Shown: positions 22,501 to 31,991 of the stretch, piece after piece | Layout of the letters: each line of letters starts with the position of its first letter | How positions within the stretch are numbered: position 1 is the stretch's first letter | From: Closterium sp. Naga37s-1 | Lineage: Eukaryota; Streptophyta; Zygnematophyceae; Desmidiales; Closteriaceae | DNA: 64,000 nt | Assembly (NCBI GenBank): GCA_947471745.1 | Contig: CANJKZ010001109.1 | Location: 620,001-684,000, forward strand | Direction of reading: 5' to 3' | Position numbers and translations under genes: made by a program | The notes under the pieces: model-generated | The model's database searches: none | What the model was told of the DNA's origin: nothing | What the model saw: the letters and a program-made list of their open reading frames with translations, nothing else

Positions 22501-25014
22501 TGCTGTCTCCCCTTCTGCAGGTGCCGTTGTAAGGTAGAGGGTGAGAAAGTCGCGGTCGGGGATGATGTTGAGCGGCGTCTTGGTACCTTTGATGAAGTGA
22601 GCAAATGGATCTGGGCGGGAGATTAGACCAAGTGAGTCACGCGGAGGAGTTGGTGGTACATTCCCCTCCTCAATCCCCGACCAGGGATCGTCCCATCGAT
22701 AAGGTGAACAAGGAGGTGAGCGAACACGTGGGGGTCATCCGAGCGGGATGGTGACACGGGGAGATTGCTCTCCGCGCTCAGCTTTCATTTCTCGTTCAGC
22801 TTCCTCCAATTCCTCTTGCGTAAGTTTGCCTTCATCGGGTTCGGTATTTCCCCATCCTCCCGTGGTAACCACGCCGCTGGCGCTGGGTCCCCATCCTTGA
22901 ACAGTGCCCGAAGCGCCAGTAGCGGATCCCCAGGTTGCGCCTTCTTCTGGTACATAATCATCATCTCCCCATGCGCCGCGTCGCGCCGATGCTTCGTCCC
23001 AACCTTCCGCGATGCGCTCTTCATACAGTTTCTGCTTCTTCTCTGCCTTGGCCTTGTCTTGTTCTTCCTTGACGCTGAGTTCTCCCTTTGCGTCAGGATC
23101 TTTCCAGGCCGGGTCAATCTCCGTGAGATAGACGTCGCAGGGGTAAGGGCGCGGACGGCCTTCTTTGTCGAGAGTCCCGGTGTTGGCTCTGAGGACGAAG
23201 TGAAGTGTGTTGGAGCGGGGGGTGGGACGTTCCTGCGGCATGAAGCCGCGTTTGTCGCCTTTACCGAAGATGCGGTGAGCGGTAACTGCAAGTTCCATTT
23301 CAGTCATGCCTGCTGGTTCTGCCTTGGCGCTCTCCGCTTCCTGGATTGCTGCATAATCTCTTTCCACTTGTTTTGTGTGGCTCGCCGTAGGTGTGTGGCA
23401 GGTGGTGCAGAACGGGCTCGTGCAGGTTGATTTCACGAGGGTGAGGACTGCGGGGAATCCACGGCCTTCCGTCTGGATGCTGCCATGACTCCTGGCTCAG
23501 GAAGGGGAAGTCAAGAGGGATGAGGTCCACGAGCTCATCTGATGAGGCTTGACAGCTCGGTATGTCGAAGTTCAGGACGTAGATGCCGTTGATTGATCGA
23601 GCCCGCCCCAGGTACTTGTGTGACTCAGGAGGAGTGTTCAGAGGTGCGTAGGTAAGGAGGAGGTCGCGTGTATCTGGATCCGTGGTGAGCATGACTCCGC
23701 AGTCTCGGAGTTGTAATGCTGATAGTAAGTTGAAGCGGAGATCCGGGACATAAAGCACGTCGTTGAACGAGATGTGAGTGTTGCTGTCTCGTGCTTGCAG
23801 AACCACGATGCATAGTGCATTGGCGCGCAGCTGCTTATTGTTGTCGACGGTGATGTAGGTGGCGGGGGCGCGGCTGAGGTTCGAGACGTATCGAATAGAT
23901 CCCACCATGTGCTGTCCACAGCAGCTGTCCAGGTACCAGGTATTGTAGTTGTCGGTGTTGCTGTTGCGCAGGAGCAGCGCGAGTCGCGTAGTCACCAGGG
24001 TCGCCTTGTAGCATCTGTGGAAGAATGGGTCTTCGTCTTCTTTCCATCCCACAGGTACGTAACGCTGATTGACGTGTGGCGGGCTTTCCCGCAGTGTTAT
24101 TGGCAGATGCCAATCTTGCTCGTTTTCATCATGCTGATAGTAATGATCTTCTGTGAGGGGATTATTCCATCCCTCTTTTGGTTCAATCAGCTCTCCACAG
24201 ATTCGTCCTCTTCGTCAGGTTCAGCAGTCCGACGACGCCGTATCACCATATTCGCGATAACGTTTCTAGGAGCTCCTGATTGAGGTCCTTGTGGCTGCTG
24301 ATGTTGATGCTGTGCAGGGGGACGAGAGGTCTGATGTTGAGGCTGAGAATGACGAGCGTCTTGTCGGCCGACCCAGTTGTTGTGGTGAGTGGAATTCGGG
24401 TGGCGATAGTTGGATCGGGACTTGCATCGATCCGTTGAGTGTCCGAAGACTTTGCATATTTTGCAATTGTGGCGCCTTGGTTGTCGTCGCTCTTTACGGT
24501 TGTCTGCGTAGAAGGCGAGGCGCTCTCGGCGCGACGCGGAGCTTGTTCTGCTCGAGTCCATGTCCTGCTGTTCAGTCAGGTTTGTGGTGCATAGCGCGGC
24601 TTCTGAGAGGATTCCTTGCTGTCGGAGTAGCGCTTTACAGGGCTTTCACTCTGGCCCGAGTCCTTGAGGGACTATGTTGACGAAGATTTCTTCCGAGATT
24701 GCGCTCCCATGCTTCGTGATCTGGTCACGGATGTTCCGACAGCGGTTAATATAAGAATTCGCTTTCTCCCCGTGCCCCATCTTTGTCTCCATGAGTTGCT
24801 GCAGGAGCCTGCTGGCGGTAACTGAATCCTTCGGCTGATAAACCTCAACGAGGTGCTTCCACGCTTCCAACGCTGGAGCGGCGCTCTCTTTGTAGGAGCG
24901 GATGCTGAGTTGTTCCGCAAGCGTCATATTTCGTAGCAGCACACTGTATGCCATGAGGGACTCGCTGTAGTACTGAGCCCTGGCGTCATCGGTGTCGTCC
25001 ACCGGATTAGTGTA
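19531..25014 (-). pseudogene. G gag-pol remains, several frameshifts and stops
   Basis: From right to left: gag middle (about 25010-24650); knuckle CKICKVFGHSTDRC (about 24450); protease DSCCGQHM (about 23910); an unusual acidic Glu/Lys-rich spacer of about 230 residues (about 23436-22735); H2C2 DLWHQRLGHPS (about 22340); integrase (about 22110-21600; SDGAKEFRS, KQGVAEWVNR); linker; reverse transcriptase (21080-20340; YVDDLLYT about 20510); RNase H (STEAEYIAAT about 19880). Frame changes occur near 23430, 22400 and 20690. An in-frame TAG interrupts RNase H at 19675. Final stop 19531-19533. Non-functional. The acidic spacer is not something I recognise from other copia elements. Confidence 0.75.
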
Positions 25015-27404
25015 GGAGCAAGGATGCTGAGAGGGAAGGCGAGGTCCGGGCGAGTACAAGTCATAAGGTACATGAGGCAGTCCACAAGCTCTGCGTAAGG
25101 ACCACTAGGCTCAAACGACTCGTCAGGCAAGGGTCCAGTGAGTCTGTGGTCAACAGCAAGAGGTGTGCGCTGTACTGTGGAGTGCTGAAGCTCGAACCGC
25201 TGAAGGACCTGCTGCACCATGTGTGACTGTGAGAGTGTAATGGTACGATCGGCTCTGTCCCTAGTGATCTGCAGGCCAAGGTAGTGGCGCAGCTCACCAA
25301 GTTCAGTGCACGTGTGTCTCTTCTGCAGTTCGCGCTTCACGTCAGCCAAAGCAACCCTATCAGCAGTGGCGAAAACCAGGTCGTCGACGTAGACCAGTAC
25401 AAAGAACGTTGTGGAGCCACGCCAAACAAACAGCGACGGGTCGGCAGAAGACGGCTGGAAACCGAGGTCAGATAGGGTAGAACGAAGGGTGTCGTGCCAC
25501 TCACACGGAGCCTGACGAAGACCGTAGACCGGTCGCCTCAACCTCCACTGGGTCCCAGGAGGGAAAGTGCCAGTGAAGGCAAGGGGACGACGCAGCCAGA
25601 CCTCCTCGTGTAGGCTACCCAAAAGGAAAGCAGTAGAGAAGTCGAGAGAGTGTAACTCGTAGTCCCTCTGTGCTGCTACGTGCAGTAACACCCAAAGAGT
25701 GGTCATCTTCGGGGTAGGCGAGAACACGAGAGAGAACAGGTCGGTACGTGCGTTAGTAGTCCGTGACAAGAGTAGAGAGGGAAGCAGTGAGAGCCGACTC
25801 AGGAGGAGAAGGAAGTACAGAAGGAGACGAACGAGGCGGACTAGAACAAAACAGGGCAGTACGAAGGTTAGAGAAGGGAATAGAGGACGAGGGACGAGCA
25901 CGCAGAGAGCGACGCGAGGGCCAAGTGTGAGGAAGAAGAGGGGACAACGGGGGCAGAGAAGGAGGGAAACCAGCTTGGGAGGGGTCAGGAGGAAGAAGCG
26001 AAGGACTAGAGACAGGAGGAGAGGGGGAGGAGGGAGGAGAAGGTGAGGGGAGACCGAGGGTCCTAAGACCAGAGACAGGAGGAGGAGGTGGCAGCTGCTG
26101 CTGCTGCTGCTGCGGATGTGACCGCTGCTCCTCCAGCTGCGGCGGCTGCTGCTGCTCCTGCTGCTGTGGCTGCTCCTGCTGCTGCAGTTGCTCCTGCTCC
26201 GGCTGCTACTCCGGCTGCTGCTGTTGCTGCTCCTCCTGCCGCTGTAGCTCTAGTTGCTGCCGCTCCAACTCTCTCTCCTCTCGCTCCAACTCCAGCTGCT
26301 CCTCACGGGCACGGCGAACACAGGCCTGGTGCCGGGTCGGGTAGGGGTGGGGGGGAGGAGTAGTGTCCGGAGCGGCGGTAGCCCCAGGACCGCTCTCCAA
26401 AGAACCAGTCGCACCACCCCCAGAGCCAGCACCACCAGAAGTAACAGGGCCCTATCTCCGGGTCCAGCAGAGGGTGCACCCCCACTCGTAGCACCCCCAC
26501 CAGAAGGCGGCAGCGACGGCAATACTCGCGGGAGGCCTAAGACAAGACGCTGACTAAACATAGCGCGCAGGCGAGGAATGGACGGGTGCCCCATCCGGTG
26601 GTGCCACTGAACGGTGGGGTGGGCAAGTGACCGGCAGGAGCACGACGCAGCAACTGGACCAGACACCAGAACCTGACCAGACACAGCTACCTAGGGAGAC
26701 GCGGCAACCTGGTGAGACGCGGGAACCTGACAGGGGGCAGTGACAGGGGTCGGGGGCAGTAGCTGTTGCTGCTGCCGCTGCTGCTGCTGCTACTGCTACT
26801 GCTGCTGCTGCCCTCGGGGGCCAGTGTGAAGTGTGTAGATAACAGAGCCTGGCTCAGCGGTAAAGGTGGCGGGAGGCGCGTATGTGTCCCTGTCGACACA
26901 AACCGCAGTCTCGCCAGAAGGCTCAATCCACACACCTACGTGCTGACTCACGAGCGGCCTCACGCCCACCAAGTTCCTCGAGAACGAGGGGACGTGGAGG
27001 CCAGTCAGAGAACCGGAGGGAACAGCCGGGCACGGAAGCGTAGTAGTGTAGCGAGCAGTGATTGGTCCCAAAGTGGGATCAGCAAGTGCTATTGAGACCG
27101 GTGTAGGAAGCAGGGTAAGTGTCGTGCGGTCGCGGAAGAAGCAGTGCGAAGCTCCGGAGTCCAGAGTGAAAGAAAGCGAAGCGTCCTCCGGAGCAGCTTC
27201 TGGACTAATGTCTACACAATTACCTACACTAGCAACAGGAACCTCAGCAAGACTAGCACCTAAGCTAACAACACTCGAGTAAACATAGTCAGAAGCACTA
27301 GAGTCAACAACAGCATACATAGCATGAGGAGTTCCTAAGAGATCAACCAACTGAGAAGCCGACATGCTCCACAGAGCAAAGCCGTACGTCTGAACAAGGG
27401 GAAG
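25015..27404 (-). pseudogene. B pol remains: protease, GAG-pre-integrase, reverse transcriptase; integrase deleted
   Basis: Protease LDSGASHCFFRD lies at about 27160. The H2C2 start [15 protein letters not shown] follows at about 26610. After LPSLPPSGG the integrase core is missing, and the sequence jumps to the charged and Pro-rich linker (26460-25760). Reverse transcriptase begins abruptly at about 25725 ([15 protein letters not shown]) with [11 protein letters not shown] at about 25380. At least one stop (27405-27407) separates the protease frame from the fused gag upstream. The fragment cannot encode integrase or a full reverse transcriptase. Confidence 0.75.
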
Positions 27405-27930
27405 CTAGTGAAGGGCAGGGCCGTCAACGCCATAGGCCAACCGAACCGTGTCAGTAAGCTGAGCAAAGCACTGACCCGGTGGGTGGCTGCGGCCACAAGG
27501 CTGGCCGCGGCGGGCACCGGTCAGAACGTGATAGGTGCAGGGAGGGCGGACGACACCGCGCTGCAGCTGACGCTGTCCTGACCCCTTCCCTGAAACCTGT
27601 TGCTGCCGCTGCTGCTGCTGTGGCTGCTGCGAGGGGAGGGGCTGCTGCTGCTGCTGCTGTCGCTGAGTCAGGTACAACGCCGCTGCTCCACCCCTTGCGG
27701 CTGGCAGACCGGTAGGTGGCTGACGAACCCGGGCGTCACCTCCACCAGCTACAGCAGGGGAGTCACCGGCCGCTGTACGAGGCGCTCCTCCAGCCCCTGC
27801 TGTCCCGCCGCCGCCGCTCACCACGTCACCCCCACTGCCTCCGCCGCCTCTGCCCGCACCCTGACCGCCCCTCCTACCACTCCTACCCCGAGACCGCGAA
27901 GAAGTCGTAACAGCAGCTGCGGTCTCTCGT
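25015..27930 (-). mobile_element. Copia fragment B: internal piece with no LTRs
   Basis: Minus-strand remnant related to E1 and E3, wedged between G and A. Its left edge cuts reverse transcriptase just after the [12 protein letters not shown] motif and joins G gag (about 25015). Its right edge joins A gag in the protease region (about 27930). No LTR, target duplication or primer site is seen at either edge, so it probably arrived by recombination or repair and not by integration. Confidence 0.7.
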
Positions 27931-29555
27931 GACTGAAGTTGCACCACGCCTTGTCGTCGTGTGCGCAGGTCCTGGTTGTTGGCGACGGTGATGACGATTT
28001 CCCGCTGTAGTTGGTATTCCCGTTGAGCGAAGCGACCTGAAGAGCACATGTGTTGTCCGCAGCAACTGTCCAAGAACCAGGTATCCTTCCCAGACGGTTC
28101 ACTTTGGGCGATGGCTGCGTACGTTGGGTTCGGTTGCAGTGACTCGCGACGTGGAGTCCTTTCGTCGAGTTGTTCTTCTGGTGAGTAGTGTGGCGGCAAT
28201 TCGGTGATGCAGGAGTCGGTCAATCTTGCCATGCAACTGACGATGTTCCTTGTTCCTTGTGCAGGTTGTCCCGTCGACGTTGTTGACGTTTGCACTTGAG
28301 TGGTGGGATTTACTTGCGTTGAGGCGACTTGACTGCTTGAAGGTCGAAGCTGCCGCTGCGTTGGTGCTGACTGCTGCCGGTTAGGGCAGTGTGTGCGGGG
28401 ATGACCTGACGTCTTGCAGAGATGACAAAACGGAGGTACGGGTTGCTGTCCTTGGTACTTATTTTGCCGATGGTTGTTGTTGTTGTAGCGCCGTTGAGTG
28501 TGGAAAGCGAACTCAGGCACTGACGTCTTCCTCTTGTGTTTTTCTTCTTGTAGGTCCATGTCTTGCTGTTCGGCGTGAATCTCGGCGCAGAGAGCTGCTT
28601 CGGAGATTTTTCCGTGAGCTCGGAGTATGGCGCGAGTGGAGCGCCAATGAGGACCAAGACCGCCAATGACGACTGTGACGAAGGCGTCTTCTGATATCGA
28701 CCCCCCGCATCGAAGGAGTTTGTCGCGCAATTCGCGACAGCGGCTGATATACGCCATCCCTTTTTCGCTCAGTTTCATTTCGACTGTTGTCAGTTGCGCC
28801 ACTAACCGACTTTGATTGACGCTGTCTGTTGCTTGATACAGGTTTTTCAGATGGTTGTACGCGAGCTCTGCGGAGTTGCCGTATCCCCGGTAAGACCGTA
28901 TATTCTGCTGCTGATTCGGAGTGATGTTCCTCAGTAGGATTGTGTACGCCATCATTGACTGGTACGTGTACTGTTGCTTGTCGTACTGTGTGCCGCGTGT
29001 TGGATATGGCAGGGACCCGTCGAAGAAGCCAAGAATCTGCGCGCCTTCCATCATTAGTTCGAACTCGAACGACAAGGTAAAGAAGTCCTTCCCGTCGAAA
29101 GGCCTTGACGTTTGCAGTTTTAAGACGTGCGCGGACTGCGACTGAACTTGAAGTGCGTCCAGTGTTTTCTCTTGTCCAGGTGCAGGCTGCGGGTGTGGTA
29201 TGAAGCTGACGAAGCCGCGCTGGGGCTCGTACGGAGCAAAGGTAGGCTGCTGCTGTTGATTTCCGCGTGCGTAGGATGAGCCGTCGAGACTCATGGGCGT
29301 CACGTCGTTGTTGTTGTTGCTGTTGTTTGACTGCGCAGGTGCCGATTGCTGGTGTTGCTCGTAGAAGGACATAAAGGAGAAGAACTTCTCCATGTTCTGG
29401 TCGAAGCCTGCAGGTTGATTCGCAGGAGTTTCAGTGGACCCTGCTGCTGGTCTTGTCGCCGTACCCTGCTCTGTCTGTAGGCCAGAGGTAGGAGGTGGAG
29501 TAGGGGTAGTGCCGGGAGAACCATTAGAGGAACTCCTTTCCTTCTGAGTAGCCAT
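27405..29555 (-). pseudogene. A gag fused in frame to B gag (chimeric ORF)
   Basis: ATG 29555-29553 (MATQKERSSSNG) opens a 716-codon frame ending at 27405. Residues 1 to about 540 are A: low-complexity N-terminus, copia gag (about 28970-28550), classical knuckle CHLCKTSGHPRTHC (about 28420), then the protease start WFLDSCCGQHM (about 28050). After VVQLQSRE (about 27930) it switches without a frame break to B gag: Gly-rich, polyglutamine, then an atypical zinc motif (CGRSHPPGQC). A therefore has no protease body, integrase or reverse transcriptase, and is a gag-only remnant. ATG is preferred because the 19 codons upstream translate the end of transposon P. Confidence 0.75.
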
Positions 29556-29571
29556 GCTTTCTGATGTTGTA

Positions 29572-29596
29572 CCGTATACTCCCGGACAAAACACCC
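29572..29596. repeat. Left terminal inverted repeat of P
   Basis: Reads ccgtatactcccggacaaaa and then caccc. Its inverted partner at 39043-39067 differs at two positions. TA lies directly outside. The stretch 29597-29884 is AT/GC-mixed subterminal sequence with no gene. Confidence 0.8.
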
Positions 29597-29884
29597 CCCC
29601 ATAATTGTACACCCCCGGGTAGCTTGTGCGGGGTGGGTGTTATGGGGAGCCTCGTTTCTACTATACCCCCCTTTTTGCCTGATTCTCTATAAGACCCGGG
29701 GGGGTGTTATGGGCGGCAAAAATACTGAATTTGCTTACATTGCATACAGGGTACTTTACAGGTACTACAGAAGTAATGTGCCAGCACATAGTCATCGACA
29801 ATGTCACCTAGACTGCAGAAACATCACCACAAGAGCACCTCACATCCACAATTTCACCTAAAAAAACTCTATACAAAGTGCCTT

Positions 29885-30989
29885 CTACTCAGAATCGTCT
29901 CCTGCATGCCATTCTTCACAGTCTTCCCCGTCAAAGCGGCCAGGGCGCCACCATTCGTCATCGCTGGGCTCTTCTGCCTCCCCGCCTTCCTCAAGCACGC
30001 CCCCCTCCTCCTCTGCCGCCGCCGCTTCCGCGTCCTCCTCAGCGGCGTCAGCCTCCTCTGCCGCCGCCTGCAGCTCCTCGGCCGGCATGGGGACTTCGGC
30101 GTAGAAGGGGTTGACGACGAGCTCGTCGTCAACCAGGTCGTTGACGTCGTCAAGGACTTCCACCTCACCCTTGTCCCGCATGTGGGCAAGGATGAGGTGG
30201 TCCTCGCTGCCATCGATGGGGGTGGAGATCCCACACGTGACGAACGCCTTCTTCACGAGCTCCTGTGGGATTGCTTCCCAGGACTCATCGATCCAGCGGA
30301 GCACCAACTCCGCTGGCGGCTTCTTGAGATTGCTTGAGGGACGTTGAAGGGTAGAGAAGGACAAATGTGAATTTCCAGAGCGTAAGCCGACATTGATTCA
30401 AAGTTACACATGCGGATGTCATGGTTCAACTCACCGGACTTTGTGGTGGTGTTGATGCCCTCTTCTTCGAACCAGCCACTGTAGCGATGACGCACACCGC
30501 ACTTGAACGCGCGGTTGATTGACACATCCAGAGGCTGCACTAGCGGAGTGCAGCCCCCTGGGATGACAGCCTGTGACAGCCGAAACATCCTCATGGTCTG
30601 CCCGACCGCCTCAGTCAAGTGGCCGCGGTAGGAGTCGAGCACAACCAAGGCCTCCCTGCGGCGTCCAGTTGATTCACGCAAGGGCTTCAGAAACGGCACC
30701 ATCACCTGGGTGATCCAGTCCTGCACAAGTGATTCGTCCATCCACCCTTTGTCTTGTGCACGGACCACCACACCTGCCAAAGAATACCGGTACGTTAGGG
30801 TCAAATTCGGTTGCGACTGTTGACAGGCTAGAGTAGTGACATCATCCTAAACGTGCTACGCTTACCGGCAGGGATGGGCACCTTCGGTATGGACTTGCGC
30901 TTGAACACCACGTACGGCGGCAGCTTGAGCCCGCTCGCAGTTACTGCCAGCATGACAGTAACACGCTCCTTCTCATAGCCCGCACTCCG
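29885..30989 (-). pseudogene. P transposase, C-terminal half (DDE domain, acidic tail), cut by F
   Basis: Continues the gene from 37539 across F. It holds the rest of exon 2 (30989-30867, RSAGYEKERVTVMLAV; donor at 30861-30866), then exon 3 (30773-30435) with the second and third catalytic Asp in VVLDSYRGH and VQPLDVSIN, both typical of pogo/Tigger/Jerky DDE_1 transposases. The last exon, about 30340-29885, encodes WIDESWEAIP, CGISTPIDGSEDH and a Glu-rich acidic tail. Splice phases fit for exons 2 and 3. For the last exon the obvious donor and acceptor are one base out of phase, so it may be damaged or use another site. Interrupted by F and so inactive. Confidence 0.8.
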
Positions 30990-31808
30990 TGTTGGTGCAA
31001 CCCTACGGTTTGCACTCGGCTTGTTGTCCGTGTGCGTGAATGTGTGTGTGTATGGAGTGGTATGAGGGCATGGGATAATATATATTTCATGCTTATAATT
31101 ATGTGTGAATGTTGAGTCATGATGTCGAGTGTGTGTGTCGAGTCAATAGCGAGTTATCGCTAGACGCGTGTTACGCGGTCGTTTGTGTCTCGCGCGCGGT
31201 TTCTATTTTGTCGTGCGCGGTTTCTATTTTGTCCTGTGTCGAACGTTCGGCGTGTCGCAGGTGTGTGCAGCAGACCCATCAAGAACTCAAGGATGAGTTT
31301 GTGATGAAGAGCCCGAGCCTTGGTGTCAAGCCTCAAGTGATTTCGAAGCTCGCCAAAAGGGTACACCTCAAGATATTGAAGATAGTTACATTACTTTGTG
31401 TAGTGTAACATTTCACTTGGTGTAGGCCCTAGTGAAGGGTAGTTTCAAGACCCTTCGTGGTTGGGGACAGTGTGGCACTGTTCCACATCACTGTACCTCG
31501 GCTCTTGGGGTTTGTAGGAGCTGGGAGTCATTCCCAACTCGTAACTCTTCCTATCTTGTGTTCTAAGACTATAGTGGCTGGCATAGTACCGTTCGTTCAA
31601 ACCGACGCTGTGTCGTCAATTCTTCATAAAATCGTGCAATCTAAATTGCTAATTATAGACGACGTGAAGACGCTCCAGATCCAATTTGAATCAAGTCATT
31701 TGCAGCTGTGAGCAGAACGCTATCAACGTTTGAAGCCGCTGTGCAGAAATCCGTCTGTGCTCTCTATCTTTCGTTTTAGGCACATTCAAGCCTATTGTGA
31801 CTATAACA
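30990..31808 (+). repeat. F 5' LTR (819 bp)
   Basis: Begins tgttggtgca and ends ctataaca. Small ORFs inside it (near 31109-31400) are also present in the 3' LTR and look non-coding. Confidence 0.88.
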
Positions 31809-31960
31809 CTCCGTACGTGAACCGTCCGCGCTCCCTTCATTTCGAGCGTGCGCTCCGCCGGCATCTCCAGGAAAAGCGAGGTTTGGTCCGCGTTCAAGAT
31901 GAGGTCAAGCGGGTAGTCGTGCAGAGAGCGCATCTGGCGCACAAACTCCCAAAAGGACTC
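31809..31960. repeat. 152-bp copy of the P transposase exon inside F, where the primer site should be
   Basis: From ctccgtacgt to aaaaggactc this matches 37539-37690, the host sequence just right of F, with only two substitutions. It includes the target duplication CTCCG. It is followed at 31961-31991 by about 30 bp and then the gag ATG. No TGGTATC-like primer site is visible between LTR and gag. Confidence 0.88.
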
Positions 31961-31991
31961 TCAAGCTCAAGGCCAACCCCGTGATTCAGCC

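Larger units (their letters stand above)
19281..25015 (-). mobile_element. Copia element G, truncated at both ends
   Basis: Minus-strand copia element. Its left end is a 243-bp LTR remnant (19281-19523) preceded in element orientation by a good polypurine tract (GAATGAAGGGGAG, 19524-19536). At the right it stops inside gag at about 25015, where fragment B begins; no 5' LTR or primer-binding site is present. The reading frame is broken several times. Gag carries a classical zinc knuckle, unlike E1, E2 and E3. Confidence 0.8.

Noticed and set aside
31109..31408. 99-codon ORF in the F LTRs (also 36858-37139)
   Set aside because: Present in both LTR copies only because the LTRs are duplicated; Cys/Ser-rich with no domain.
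30990..31960. A 970-bp F LTR that captured transposase sequence
   Set aside because: The CTCCG duplication and restoration of the P transposase frame place the LTR end at 31808 and 37538. The further 152-bp match is a copy of the target, not part of the LTR.
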